From Rhizobium herbae (GTDB lineage: Bacteria > Pseudomonadota > Alphaproteobacteria > Rhizobiales > Rhizobiaceae), in assembly GCF_017873135.1 (NCBI RefSeq), contig NZ_JAGGJV010000014.1:1-64000 (forward strand): a DNA stretch of 64,000 nucleotides. Direction: 5' to 3'. Position numbers and translations under genes: made by a program. The notes below the pieces were generated by a model that saw nothing but the letters and a program-made list of their open reading frames with translations, did not search any database and was not told the DNA's origin. Shown one piece after another: positions 33,476 through 42,229 of this stretch (the stretch's first letter is position 1; each line of letters opens with the position of its first letter).

Positions 33476-34126
33476 TCACGCGTTGGCGAGATCGAGCGCA
33501 ATGCGCGTCTGATCGCCGCTGTCTCGATCAACGGAATAGAACCGGGCATGCTCCTTGGAGGTCATTGTCCGGACTGAATCCGAAATAATACCCATGGCCT
33601 TTTCCCATTGCCCGGTCTCGTCCGTCATCTTGAGGCGACGAAGGGCAAGGATGCGGTCGGCATTGATCTTTCCAACCTTATCGACCTGAAACGCCTGATC
33701 GACCAGCGCCCGGATATTGTCGCTGGAACCGTCAGACCAGCGACGGATGCACTCGTCGATGATCTCTTTCGCGACTTCAAGCTCCGGCCCGAACGTCAGA
33801 GTGTCGGCAACCTGGATCAGTAGGCGAAGGGTCGTGTCCACGGTGGATAGGGTGATGTTGCCCTTCGATCCGCGCCGTTTTACTCCGTATTTTTCGGCAA
33901 GCAGATCGCGATAAGCCATGACTTCATCAAAGACTTCGGTGCGGAAGGCCGCGAGTCGCTCGTTGATCTCCACTGCTTTCGCCGAGAGCCGGCGCACCAG
34001 CTCGTCCTCTTCGATATGCTCCGGCTTGATAGCGCTGAGCGCCTTGAGTTCGTTTTTAGCCAGGCGCACGTAGGGCACGCCGTGGAAGTCTTCGACGGGA
34101 ATGGTGAGAGAGATGGCGAGCTTCAT
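33476..34126 (-). CDS. Phage early protein (DUF3164-like)
   Basis: The 216-residue protein resembles the DUF3164 family of Mu-like phages: ERLAAFRTEVFDEVMAYRDLLAEKYG (~55-80) and GNITLSTVDTTLRLLIQVADTLTFGPELEVAKEIIDECI (~90-128). The family is widespread in early operons of transposable phages and its function is unknown. It precedes two small genes that overlap it. Confidence 0.75.
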   Translation of the reverse strand: MKLAISLTIPVEDFHGVPYVRLAKNELKALSAIKPEHIEEDELVRRLSAKAVEINERLAAFRTEVFDEVMAYRDLLAEKYGVKRRGSKGNITLSTVDTTLRLLIQVADTLTFGPELEVAKEIIDECIRRWSDGSSDNIRALVDQAFQVDKVGKINADRILALRRLKMTDETGQWEKAMGIISDSVRTMTSKEHARFYSVDRDSGDQTRIALDLANA

Positions 34127-34347
34127 TTCTTCGGTCCTTGTTGGGATGTATTGCGGTTCGGGAGAGCAACGACGTTGCTGTCCCGGTCGGCTATGGCGGC
34201 GGCGCGGCGCTCCATCAGGGCGGCTTGGTTTGCCGCGTAGGTGAGGACGGCCGCGAGAGTGACGATCTGGTCAGCAGTGGCCATGACGCCATCGTGGCGG
34301 TATTGCGCGATCTGATCGCGAAGCATGGTCAGCAGATCAGAGAGCAT
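34123..34347 (-). CDS. Small phage early protein, paralogue of the next gene
   Basis: The 74-residue helical protein starts with MLSDLLTMLRDQ and overlaps the DUF3164-like gene by 4 bp. The next gene upstream (34337-34558) starts similarly (MLSDALHTMRER) and shares spacing of hydrophobic residues, so the two may be tandem duplicates. No family or function recognised. Confidence 0.55.
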   Translation of the reverse strand: MLSDLLTMLRDQIAQYRHDGVMATADQIVTLAAVLTYAANQAALMERRAAAIADRDSNVVALPNRNTSQQGPKK

Positions 34348-34558
34348 CGGCGCCTCCGTGGAGATCGATGACCGGCGCGGTGATCAGATTGCCGTCGAGC
34401 GGTACGTGCGGACGGCCGGTGAAAATCTCGATACGGGTTTCCATGTTCCGCGCTTCGATTTCGAAGGCGCGGAGCGCCAGCGTGACGCCGTGAAGATCAG
34501 CACCAATGTCGCCGCTGGAGAACCGTTCACGCATGGTATGCAACGCGTCAGACAGCAT
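34337..34558 (-). CDS. Small phage early protein
   Basis: The 73-residue protein overlaps both neighbours by about 11 bp, consistent with tight packing of early phage genes. It is helical in the first half and ends with LITAPVIDLHGGADAL. Related at the N-terminus to the preceding small protein. Function unknown. Confidence 0.55.
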   Translation of the reverse strand: MLSDALHTMRERFSSGDIGADLHGVTLALRAFEIEARNMETRIEIFTGRPHVPLDGNLITAPVIDLHGGADAL

Positions 34559-34931
34559 CGGTTTGGTCCTTCTTGCTGGCGGGATTTTGGGGGCAATTCT
34601 TGCAGGCGACCCAATGGCGCAGGGCCACCGGATCGCTCATCGGCATCGGCATGGATCGATGTTCCGCACAGGCAGTTGGCGTGATCGACCGGTGAAGATG
34701 CGGGCACCAGCGGCGATGCGCGTAAAGCTCCATCACCTTGTCGGCGATCTTCCGGGTCACCTTGTCCGTGCGGGCGGTGTACTTGCCCGCGATCAGAAGG
34801 GAGATCGCGGTGCGCGATACGCCCAGGGCGTCGGCTATGGCCTGTTTCGTGGTGTTCGGCTTCTCGGCCTCGGCCCGTAAAACGTCCATCCACTCCGGGT
34901 CCGGTAGGTCAATCAAAGTGGCTTGTTGCAT
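34548..34931 (-). CDS. XRE-type HTH protein with cysteine/histidine cluster
   Basis: The 127-residue protein has a helix-turn-helix of the phage repressor type (~29-52; AIADALGVSRTAISLLIAGKY) and after it a Cys/His-rich part (RRWCPHLH, ACAEHR, CKNCP) that could bind zinc. The combination suggests an early regulatory DNA-binding protein. It overlaps the neighbouring genes. The family is otherwise unrecognised. Confidence 0.65.
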   Translation of the reverse strand: MQQATLIDLPDPEWMDVLRAEAEKPNTTKQAIADALGVSRTAISLLIAGKYTARTDKVTRKIADKVMELYAHRRWCPHLHRSITPTACAEHRSMPMPMSDPVALRHWVACKNCPQNPASKKDQTDAV

Positions 34932-35515
34932 GGAACGTCCACCCCGGAATTGTAGTCGTGGAGGGACTTGCGCTTCGCCTGATAGAGAGGGGCTGTCGGG
35001 CCAGTATTCTTCAGCAGCCGGTAGCGTTTGAAGCCGTTGGACGTCTGATGTGTCCCCTTGGCACGCACCGGCAATTCCACAACGTACCCTGCTGCCTTGA
35101 GGTAACGCAGATATCGCCCGGTATGGTTCTCGGGATCAGCGTCATCACGCGACGCTGCCATGACAAGCTCGCCGATGGTGAAAGCGCCGGACATCCTCAT
35201 GGCCGTCCAGAGCCGTTGGCGGAACGTGTCCCTAACGGGCTTTCTGGTGCCTGCCGTGTCCGGCCGCCAAGGGCCGGATGTGATGACGGTTCCGTTGTGC
35301 TTGGCGGTAAGTCCATCGCGGGTGAGCTGGTAGCAACCGATTTCCACCCGTTCGAGATAGTTCCGCAGGATCAGTTTCCCGGCGCCGTTCGATACCTGAC
35401 GGTGGGTCAGTCCTAGTGCGTTGACGATCTGATCGATCGTTTGGCATTCTCCCTCGCAGAGGTGGTGCAGGATCGTGGTCGGGATTTCGCCGGGCTCAAG
35501 TTTCGCGGCGTCCAT
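34913..35515 (-). CDS. Winged-helix phage early protein
   Basis: The 200-residue protein has two probable winged-helix units: residues ~15-70 (QTIDQIVNALGLTHRQVSNGAGKLILRNYLERV) and ~100-150 (RMSGAFTIGELVMAASRDD ... GRYLRYLKAAGYVVEL). Similar proteins follow MuB in Mu-like phages and are uncharacterised. It starts at the MuB stop codon. Confidence 0.65.
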   Translation of the reverse strand: MDAAKLEPGEIPTTILHHLCEGECQTIDQIVNALGLTHRQVSNGAGKLILRNYLERVEIGCYQLTRDGLTAKHNGTVITSGPWRPDTAGTRKPVRDTFRQRLWTAMRMSGAFTIGELVMAASRDDADPENHTGRYLRYLKAAGYVVELPVRAKGTHQTSNGFKRYRLLKNTGPTAPLYQAKRKSLHDYNSGVDVPCNKPL

Positions 35516-36282
35516 CAGAGCGCACCCGGAACCTTGATCACCTGATTGGTGCGGCGATCGTTGACGATGACGAGGCCGGCCATATCGGCCACCGTGACTC
35601 CGCCTTCGCCCGGTTCCGACCGCAGTCCGAAGCGTTCAATGTTGGCGATGGCTTCAAGGACTTCACGATTGAAGCCCTGGCTAACGGTCAGGACGAAATC
35701 GATAAGATCGTCGGCTACCGGAACCTCGCAACGTGATCTAACGAGCTGACGGACATCGTCCTTCGTCGCCTTCTCGAAACGCACCTTCTGCGACACGCGC
35801 GAAGCGACCTGCGGAAACCGTGCGAGGTTGTCGTTGACCCGGCCCATCCCGACAAGGATGGTCGGCAGCTCAATCATGTCGGAGATATCGCGGATGGTTT
35901 CGAGGATTGCCGCGCGTGATGAGACGTGGTCGGCCTCATCGATCACCAGACCGAAAATCCGCCGTTCCATGCTGGCCATGCCCTGCCGCGTGGCAAGCTC
36001 TTCCAGCACCTTGGCGTACTTCTTCTGAAACGAATGCGGTGGGTCAACCCGGAGCGTTTCGAGCAGTTCGTTCATGAACCAGCTCGGTGTCCATTCCTTC
36101 TTGGCTCGTAGATAGATGCAGCCGTTTTGGGCGACCCAATGTTTGAGCGTCGTCGTTTTCCCAAGGCCCGGCAGTCCATCAACAACGACTAGGCAAGCCT
36201 CCTGTGCCCCGCGTTCTTCAAGCGCCGAAAGCGCGGACAGAAAGCGTTTAACGTTGCTGGTTTCGACAAATACGTTTTTCAT
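35515..36282 (-). CDS. Transposition target-capture ATPase MuB-like
   Basis: The 255-residue AAA+ protein has Walker A GLPGLGKTT (~36-44) and Walker B FGLVIDEADHV (~110-120) and an Arg-rich sensor region typical of MuB/IstB-related transposition ATPases. It forms filaments on target DNA and delivers it to the transposase. It lies directly downstream of the transposase gene (27 bp gap), as in Mu. Length is shorter than Mu B (312), mainly in the N-terminal domain. Confidence 0.9.
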   Translation of the reverse strand: MKNVFVETSNVKRFLSALSALEERGAQEACLVVVDGLPGLGKTTTLKHWVAQNGCIYLRAKKEWTPSWFMNELLETLRVDPPHSFQKKYAKVLEELATRQGMASMERRIFGLVIDEADHVSSRAAILETIRDISDMIELPTILVGMGRVNDNLARFPQVASRVSQKVRFEKATKDDVRQLVRSRCEVPVADDLIDFVLTVSQGFNREVLEAIANIERFGLRSEPGEGGVTVADMAGLVIVNDRRTNQVIKVPGAL

Positions 36283-36309
36283 GCTAGGTACTTCCTCGTT
36301 AATGTGATG

Positions 36310-38427
36310 TCAGGCAGCGGCGCGGATGAGGTTTCGAAGCGCGTCCACGTCGATGCCTGACAGTCTGAAAAGGTCGATCGCGGTTTGCCTCTGGAGGCAT
36401 TGACGCAAAACCCGCACCTGATTGACCGTTAGGTTTTCCGGATTTTCGAGCGCCCAGGCTGCAAGCTCTTCGTCAGTGGCGAATGTCTTGCGGCGCGGAA
36501 CGTCGATGGCTTCGGGGGCCAAAACTGGTTGATGGTCGGAAATGGCGGTGACGTTGCTCACCGGAACCGGCATCGGTTCAAGGTCGATGACCGGCATGGA
36601 TGATGCTTCGAGGAACCGGCCTGGTGACAGTTCGGCTTCGACTTCCGCCAGATGGTCATTGAGCCGCCGGGCGCGGGAGGCCGCTCGCTTTTCGATCGCA
36701 GCGCGTTCCATCGTCAACGGAATGTAGCGTTCCTCGTTGCCGGCGAAGATGGCAACGCAGATCAGCCGGCCCATCAGCTCTTCGCCGGACTTCCAGTCGA
36801 TCTCGCGGACCCAAACCTTGGTGGCGTCGTGAATGTCGTAGCCAACGAGAACGTCGTCGCCGTCGAACTCTTCCAGGGCGAGGTGGAAATAGCTGTTGGT
36901 CAGAAACTCAATCAGGGCGCGGCGGGTGCGGCGTTTGACGTAGGGCCGGAACAGATCGTTACTCTCAGCTTCCAGAACCGGAACGGTCTCAAAGCCGGTA
37001 GAGACGTGATATTGCCAGTATTGATCTGGTGACATTCCGTCCGGCAGCGCGGCATGCGGCTTTGCATTGTAGGATGCCACCGCGTTCTTGCAGGCGATGA
37101 TGAACTCTTGCCAGCTTGGCAGGCGGCGGCTTGTACCGATCTGTTTCATGTCGCGGCGGGTTTCCTTGAACGAACGCTGCCGCGCCTGCCGGTCCATGTC
37201 CGCGCCGATATAGGTGTCGAACTCTTTCGAAAGCGGGTTCCAGACGGAACCGTTGAACCGCTCGATGATGCCGCGTGCCTGTGAATTTTGCGGCAGGGAG
37301 TGCAGCTTGGTAATGCCCAGGCGCTCGGTGATGCCGGTCAACTGATTGTCGAGAACATCGTTCTTGAAGCCCGGTCCACGGTCCACATAGAAGATGGCGC
37401 AGATGCCATTCTGTTCGCAGGCATGGCGCAGGGCATCGACAACGCCGATGGTGTTTTCGGCAAGGCCGAAGGAAAAGCCGACGCAACGGCGGGTGGCGAC
37501 ATCGACAATCGACGTGATCTCGGGGCGGAAAGGCTGGCCGTGGATCGGATGTGCGATTTCCGCGTCGAAGGTTTTGCCGTCGGCCGTGTAGACGCAGGTC
37601 GGCAACAAGTCAGCCGTCGAACGCATGACGTAAGCCTGACGGCTTTTCAGGGTCAGGTGTCCTTCCCGCCCACGGTGCTTTTCGACATTGCCCAGGCGGG
37701 CCATCAACCGGCGCACCTGATCGTAGTTCGGCGGCATGATGTGCGCTGGGAGCGCCTTGTGGTAATTATTGAGCGCGTCCGTCAGGCAAGGTTTTTGCGG
37801 CTGTGCGTAAAATCGGAAGAACTGCCAGAACCATGAAGGAATCTCTTGTTTCTCCTTCGTAGGAAGGGGAGCAAGTGCCACAACCCCTCGTCCATCTCGC
37901 AGTTTGAACCATTCATAGATCGTGGAACGGCTGAGGGACGCTTTGGCGGTTGCTCGATCATTCGCGCGGACAATCATGCTGCCGGAAATGTCAAAAAGTG
38001 ACGGATCGGCAAGGAAGTGCTGGATGGACTGCCGCTGCGACATGCCGTTAGAAATCTGGTGCACCTCGATCGCCGACAGGATCGCAGAACGGGCGTTCAT
38101 CACCTCGCGCTGCCGTGCCGTGAGTGCATTCGTAGAAAGTGCCTCGCGCTTGGCGATCTCCTTCGCCTTCCGGACCTGTTGATCGGCGATGACGATCTCG
38201 CGGCTCAATTCGGCTTGAAGCGCTGCCTGCATGGTGTCGGGCAAAAGGGAGATATGGTATTCAAGCCCGCCGCCGCCGATGCTGCCGGGGCGTGGTTTGC
38301 AATGGTGCGTCTTGTCCCATTCCAGCGCCTTGATGCGCTCCTGCACCCCACGTTTCGTTTGCGGCATGACCTTGAGTTTCAACCGAACAGCGGCGTCAGC
38401 GATTTCCTGCGCGGTCATGTAGGTCAT
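36310..38427 (-). CDS. DDE transposase MuA-like
   Basis: The 705-residue protein is the phage transposase used for integration and replicative transposition. An N-terminal winged helix (~1-70; MTAQEIADAAVRLKLKV) is followed by the Mu-type DNA-binding region. The catalytic triad can be placed at D283 (VYTADGKTF), D349 (FYVDRGPGF) and E389 (ARGIIERFNGSVW); spacing fits Mu A (269, 336, 392). The C-terminal part contains the MuB-contact region. ATG 38427 overlaps the upstream gene by 4 bp; a longer start is rejected. Confidence 0.93.
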   Translation of the reverse strand: MTYMTAQEIADAAVRLKLKVMPQTKRGVQERIKALEWDKTHHCKPRPGSIGGGGLEYHISLLPDTMQAALQAELSREIVIADQQVRKAKEIAKREALSTNALTARQREVMNARSAILSAIEVHQISNGMSQRQSIQHFLADPSLFDISGSMIVRANDRATAKASLSRSTIYEWFKLRDGRGVVALAPLPTKEKQEIPSWFWQFFRFYAQPQKPCLTDALNNYHKALPAHIMPPNYDQVRRLMARLGNVEKHRGREGHLTLKSRQAYVMRSTADLLPTCVYTADGKTFDAEIAHPIHGQPFRPEITSIVDVATRRCVGFSFGLAENTIGVVDALRHACEQNGICAIFYVDRGPGFKNDVLDNQLTGITERLGITKLHSLPQNSQARGIIERFNGSVWNPLSKEFDTYIGADMDRQARQRSFKETRRDMKQIGTSRRLPSWQEFIIACKNAVASYNAKPHAALPDGMSPDQYWQYHVSTGFETVPVLEAESNDLFRPYVKRRTRRALIEFLTNSYFHLALEEFDGDDVLVGYDIHDATKVWVREIDWKSGEELMGRLICVAIFAGNEERYIPLTMERAAIEKRAASRARRLNDHLAEVEAELSPGRFLEASSMPVIDLEPMPVPVSNVTAISDHQPVLAPEAIDVPRRKTFATDEELAAWALENPENLTVNQVRVLRQCLQRQTAIDLFRLSGIDVDALRNLIRAAA

Positions 38428-38885
38428 TTCAGCAGACCTCCGACCCGGCCGCGCAGCGTCTGCCGTTGACGCTCCAAGTCGGCAAGGCGCTCTTCGGTCT
38501 GCCAAAGCTGGATGACTTCGGCATAGCGCGCCGGCACGGCGACAAATCCGGAAAATTCGCAGATGAAGCCCAGCAGTTCGTAGCAGCCGGTCACATCGAC
38601 CAAGGCGATCAGCCGTTCAAGCGTGATCTTGTGATCCCGCCGCGCGGGTGAAGCGTAGCAATCAAGCATGTTCTCGGTGACGTTCTGGGCGAGATATTCG
38701 GACATTTCCGCCGCGATCCGCTCCCGCGTTTTCCCGCTCATCGACATCGCCTCGGACAGCACCCGCGCGATCTTGACATCCAAGGTGCCGCCCTTGGCGA
38801 CATCCGGTTCAAAACGTGCGGCCACTTCTGGTGGCTGATAGTCGCGGAACAGGTCCAGCGTGTTGAGATCGCGGCGCTTGGTCAT
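38424..38885 (-). CDS. Phage early protein upstream of transposase
   Basis: The 153-residue protein is predicted helical, with KIARVLSEAMSMSGKTRERIAAEMSEYLAQNVTENMLDCYAS (~38-80) resembling a helix-turn-helix of the kind found next to transposases of BcepMu-type phages. A C-terminal leucine-rich helix (LADLERQRQTLRGR) may dimerise. It is squeezed between the ParB-like gene and MuA with 2- to 4-bp junctions. Function unknown. Confidence 0.6.
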   Translation of the reverse strand: MTKRRDLNTLDLFRDYQPPEVAARFEPDVAKGGTLDVKIARVLSEAMSMSGKTRERIAAEMSEYLAQNVTENMLDCYASPARRDHKITLERLIALVDVTGCYELLGFICEFSGFVAVPARYAEVIQLWQTEERLADLERQRQTLRGRVGGLLK

Positions 38886-38887
38886 GG

Positions 38888-39871
38888 TTAGATGCGACCC
38901 CGGCGCTTCAGCGAGGCGATAATTCGCTCTTCGTGGTCGGCGACAACGTTATCCAGTTCGTCATCCTGCAAATCCGCGAAGAACTTGCTGAGGACGGCGA
39001 TGGACTTTTTCATTTCGGCAAGCCGGGCGTCGATCCGTCCGGCCTGCGCCTCAACGACAGAATTGAGTGCCTTCTCCGGCATCTTCGACAGGGCTTTGTT
39101 GACGGCTGCGAACTTCCGCTCATCATGTGTCAGAACCCGGCCATTCTCGATGATCGTCAGGGCGTCCGGAACGTTTGTCGCCTTGGGCGGCTCCGAAAAA
39201 AGCAAGTCCAAAACCTTGGCCTGATTGACAGGTGTCTGCTCGGCAAGCTGCTTGAGACCGGCTTGATGGTCGGCAAGCCATGTCCCGGCGCAACGGGTGC
39301 GGGAGGCGACGGAAAGGTCTTTCCAGATTTTAACGGCCAGCTTGATCGCGGTTTGACTGATTCCGAATTTCTCGGCGGTGGCCCTGGCAAAACCGAAAAT
39401 TTCTGGCTGCTCAGGATCAAGAGCCCAATTTGGGCTCTTGATCTCCGACTTGCGGTCGCCGCCATGCTTCATCGCCGGATAAAGGCGCTCATAGGCCTGT
39501 TTCAGTTCGTACAGATGGTGGCAGCGGTCGAGAACTTTCAGCTCATGCCGGGCGAGGTTTTCCATTACCTCTTCAATGCGGGCATCGGCGTCATTGTCGG
39601 CGGTCGAAACGGTGGCCGGAATGCTCTGCCATTCGTTGAGCCGGACCGCTTCCAAACGGCGGAGCCCGGCAACAAGCATGAAGCGATTTCCGTGCGAGCG
39701 GATGCGGATTGGATGCTGGAGGCCTTGCATTGCGATGATTGGGGCGAGGGCTTCTGCCTCGGCAGGGTCGAAGTCGCGGGCGCGGTCCTCGGGGATATCA
39801 ATTTCGGAAAGCTTGACGTCTTGGATCAGGACGCGGAGTTCGGGAATTTGGAGCACCGTATGCTTGGTCAT
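38888..39871 (-). CDS. ParB-like DNA-binding protein
   Basis: The 327-residue protein has the ParB N-terminal domain: IPEDRARDFDPAEAEALAPIIAMQGLQHPIRIR (~26-58), VAGLRRLEAVRLNEWQSIPA (~67-86) and the ENLARHELKVLDR segment (~104). A central helix-turn-helix (~165-185; TAEKFGISQTAIKLAVK) follows, and a helical C-terminus. In transposable phages such genes sit in the early operon; partition or a regulatory role is not known. The gene contains a perfect 29-bp palindrome. Confidence 0.85.
   Translation of the reverse strand: MTKHTVLQIPELRVLIQDVKLSEIDIPEDRARDFDPAEAEALAPIIAMQGLQHPIRIRSHGNRFMLVAGLRRLEAVRLNEWQSIPATVSTADNDADARIEEVMENLARHELKVLDRCHHLYELKQAYERLYPAMKHGGDRKSEIKSPNWALDPEQPEIFGFARATAEKFGISQTAIKLAVKIWKDLSVASRTRCAGTWLADHQAGLKQLAEQTPVNQAKVLDLLFSEPPKATNVPDALTIIENGRVLTHDERKFAAVNKALSKMPEKALNSVVEAQAGRIDARLAEMKKSIAVLSKFFADLQDDELDNVVADHEERIIASLKRRGRI
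39415..39443. repeat. Perfect palindrome inside the parB-like gene
   Basis: Arms of 14 bp (GATCAAGAGCCCAA and its exact complement) flank a single central base. Coding sequence does not require this symmetry. It may be a binding site, for example for the ParB-like protein itself. Confidence 0.75.
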
Positions 39872-39998
39872 GCAGGAACCTATGTGGCGAAGAGTGAGAT
39901 TGTGGTGCGGAGCCGCCTCTGGAGGACGGCGGCTCCGCTGTTCCCCGCGCAGGACGCAAGACCGGATCGGCGCGGGAGAAGTGAAGGCGCGGCAGGCA

Positions 39999-40184
39999 TC
40001 AGATCAGGGGAACCCCGATGATCAGAAGGAGCCCAGAGCCCAAAGCGAGAACAATCGCGCCGACTAACAGCAGGCGGAAAATGGGGCGGCTGCTGATGTG
40101 CCCGCGATGCATCAGCCAGAGCGCCAGAATGGCGCCGCCATTCAAAGCCAATCCGCCAAGCAGGAAGGTTTGAAAAACGCTCAT
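39999..40184 (-). CDS. Small two-helix membrane protein
   Basis: The 61-residue protein consists of two hydrophobic helices (~3-23 and ~36-58) with a short basic loop (HRGHISSRPIFR). It overlaps the upstream gene by 4 bp, supporting translation. Function is unknown; small membrane proteins in early phage operons can act in exclusion or host takeover. Confidence 0.6.
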   Translation of the reverse strand: MSVFQTFLLGGLALNGGAILALWLMHRGHISSRPIFRLLLVGAIVLALGSGLLLIIGVPLI

Positions 40185-40690
40185 GAGCCGCTTGCCTCCA
40201 ATTCGTCGGCAAGTTCACGCAGCTGCTCGGCAATGAGCAGTTGTGCGTAGCGCCGGGCGTCAGTCTGGAGAGCAGCGGCTTTTTCATCGATCACCCGTGC
40301 CACCAGATCGCTAAGCGCGTTCTCGTCGGCTTTCGCCGTGTGCCGCCATGTCTCTGGCGTTAGCATCGTGAACAGCTCCGCAGGCGCAGGCTCTGCGGTG
40401 GGGGAGGTCGCAGGCTCGGCATTGGTGGCAATCGCGCCAAGTGGCCGCTCGATCCGGCCATGCAGAATGCCGTCGATCCACTCGTTCAGAATGGGAAAGG
40501 TTGGGGGCTCGACCCCCAGTTCATGCAGATCCCGTTTCAGACCTGTATGGATGGCCTGCGATTTGTACTGGCGGGACTTGGTGCGATCGAATGCAGTCTG
40601 GAGTGCTGGCAAGGCGTAGCGCGGCAGGTTTTCGAAGTAGCCGCCACCGTTGTCAGACGGCGCGATCTTAGCTGACGAGAGGGAGCTCAT
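40181..40690 (-). CDS. Phage early protein of unknown function
   Basis: The 169-residue protein has an N-terminal part (~15-80; NLPRYALPALQTAFDRTKSRQYKSQAIHTGLKRDL), a Pro/Ala-rich linker (~85-105) and a helical C-terminus. It overlaps the Ner-like gene and the small membrane gene by 4 bp each. Not recognised. Confidence 0.55.
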   Translation of the reverse strand: MSSLSSAKIAPSDNGGGYFENLPRYALPALQTAFDRTKSRQYKSQAIHTGLKRDLHELGVEPPTFPILNEWIDGILHGRIERPLGAIATNAEPATSPTAEPAPAELFTMLTPETWRHTAKADENALSDLVARVIDEKAAALQTDARRYAQLLIAEQLRELADELEASGS

Positions 40691-40980
40691 GCTGCTTTCC
40701 TCGTGTCAGCGGAGGTGGTCGCTTTTTGACTTTCTAACGCTGCCCATTTCTTGCTATCAAAGATGCGGGATGTCTGAATGGGATAGCGGTCCGGCCAGAG
40801 TTCTTCCGGCTTGCGCCCGATGAACGCTGCTATGACTGCTTCCGCCTTTCGGTTGGTGTGGCTTTTGACCTTTCTGCAGGCAGTTGGGTCGAGGCCGTTA
40901 AGTTCGGCAAGCTTCGTTAGCGTCATGCTGCGGCGGTGAAGCTCCGATTTGATGTCGTGCCAGTCTAGCTTGGGCTTCAT
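40687..40980 (-). CDS. ner: Ner-like early regulator
   Basis: The 97-residue protein matches the Ner/Nlp family: WHDIKSELHRRSMTLTKLAELNGLDPTACRK (~6-36) forms the DNA-binding helices, followed by AVIAAFIGRKPEELWPDRY (~47-65), a family signature. Ner of Mu turns off early and repressor transcription during the lytic cycle. It is the first gene of the early operon, divergent from the repressor. ATG 40980 has a GGGAGA site upstream; a longer start would read through the operator region. Confidence 0.85.
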   Translation of the reverse strand: MKPKLDWHDIKSELHRRSMTLTKLAELNGLDPTACRKVKSHTNRKAEAVIAAFIGRKPEELWPDRYPIQTSRIFDSKKWAALESQKATTSADTRKAA

Positions 40981-41001
40981 TTTGGATTTCTCCCGGCGTT
41001 T

Positions 41002-41023
41002 GGCGGGTGTTGGCGCACCCGCC
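41002..41023. promoter_or_regulatory. Inverted repeat in the Ner leader
   Basis: GGCGGGTG and CACCCGCC are separated by six bases and, on the plus strand, followed by TTTTGTT. It could be an operator for Ner or the repressor, or a terminator for transcripts moving right. Confidence 0.4.
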
Positions 41024-41079
41024 TTTTGTTGGAACTCGATGTACAATCGTGGACCGCATAAGCGAGCCACTGGAATGCA

Positions 41080-41112
41080 TAATTAAACTACGAATGAGAT
41101 TTTGTAAATCTC
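41080..41112 (-). promoter_or_regulatory. Early promoter with overlapping operator
   Basis: On the minus strand TTTACA (41103-41108) and TAATTA (41080-41085) are spaced 17 bp, a good sigma-70 promoter for the early operon. The -35 lies within the palindrome GAGATTT / AAATCTC (41096-41112). A repressor dimer bound there would block early transcription, and this stands 3 bp from the repressor gene. Confidence 0.6.
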
Positions 41113-41114
41113 AA

Positions 41115-41651
41115 ATGGAGTTTAATGGGGGTGCGCAATTGGCTCGGCCGGAAGTGATAAAAACTCAACTAGGCAAAAGGCTTAGGAGTATCCGAACGCA
41201 CTTCGGCGACCCGGAGCGCGAGGAATTTTGTCTACGTTTGGGAATTGGTAAGGCGTCGCTCGCAAACTACGAGCGTGGGGATCGCATTCCTGATTCGGAC
41301 GTGCTGGCTTCCTACCGTGCCGTCTTCAATATCGACATCAATTGGGTGGTGACCGGCAAGGGAGCCATGTTCGAAGCTGACCGGGATCGTCCCCCCGGCC
41401 AGGTCAACGCTGAAATCTTGGAAATCCTAACAGATAGCGTTCAGCGCATTTATCTTGACCTGGGTCAAAAACCTCCCGCGCGCCGATTGAGCGGTGAGGC
41501 TGTCCGCCTCTACAATGACCTTGTTGCGGTCGTCGATGACGTTAACGACAAGGAGGAGGTTATGGCGGTTCTTCCCCAAGTCGAGTTGCGCTTAAAGCGC
41601 CGTTTGCAGCAGGCAACTGCCGAACCCGGCACTGGCAAACGTTCGGCCTGA
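41115..41651 (+). CDS. Phage repressor (c-like, XRE HTH)
   Basis: The 178-residue protein has an N-terminal XRE helix-turn-helix (~15-65; FCLRLGIGKASLANYERGDRIPDSDVLASYRAVFNIDINWVVTGKG split across helices) of the lambda repressor superfamily, with a C-terminal helical part (~90-178) in place of a peptidase domain. No Ser/Lys LexA-type cleavage site is seen. It is the only phage core gene on the plus strand and faces the Ner-like gene, the layout of the Mu c/ner switch. ATG 41115 is used. Confidence 0.85.
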   Translation: MEFNGGAQLARPEVIKTQLGKRLRSIRTHFGDPEREEFCLRLGIGKASLANYERGDRIPDSDVLASYRAVFNIDINWVVTGKGAMFEADRDRPPGQVNAEILEILTDSVQRIYLDLGQKPPARRLSGEAVRLYNDLVAVVDDVNDKEEVMAVLPQVELRLKRRLQQATAEPGTGKRSA

Positions 41652-42229
41652 TGATTGTAAGGGGATGGGCGGTTGTAACGGCGTCGTATGCCCTGCCTAG
41701 TTGGGACACCATGCGGCTTTTTTGACTATCAAGGGTTTGCGTGCATCATGGTATGCACTTAACCTTAAGGTGCGTTTTCGAACGCAATCACGCAGCTGTG
41801 AATAGACAGCATTATGCGTGCCCTCCGCCCGGAGAGGGACTTTTGGTCTTCCCACCACAAAACCCGGCCGGACATCCCCGGCCATCAAAAATATCTAGTC
41901 AGATCAATCATCTAGCAATGGTGGGAAATCTTCCGCCGAGGTGGGAAGCCAGTTCCCACCATTAAGCAGCGGCCGCGCCATCGTCGCCGAGGCAGGGTGG
42001 ACGGAGGTCCGTCAGGTCCGATCGATCTTGATGGGCTGCTTTCGGCGCGAGAGGCCCTTTTCCAGCGCGGTTCTGCCTAAATGCGTTCTTGTCAGAGCGA
42101 TTGGCAGAACAATGCGAGGCGAATGCGTGAATCTGTCCAGAAGATCGCGCAGTTTAATCTCACTTTTGTGGGGTCGATTGCGTTCCGGTTTGGGATCGCC
42201 GTTAGAGTTTCGGCCAATCTCTCGTTGAT
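41652..42229. other. Prophage left end, non-coding
   Basis: No gene is seen. GGTGGGAA or its complement occurs four times in 112 bp (41849-41856, 41920-41927, 41940-41947, 41953-41960), the second and fourth as arms of an 11-bp dyad AATGGTGGGAA. Further right AATGCGT occurs at ~42078 and ~42120. GCCAATCTCT at 42213-42222 is the inverted partner of 185-194. These are candidate transposase or repressor binding sites at the left end of the phage. Confidence 0.45.

Noticed and set aside
312..42110. GAACA followed by TG at the left (~311) and preceded by CA at the right (~42105) as Mu-type ends
   Set aside because: It would leave only about 9 bp beyond the methylase gene for transposase sites, the ends show no shared inverted sequence, and a match this short is expected by chance.
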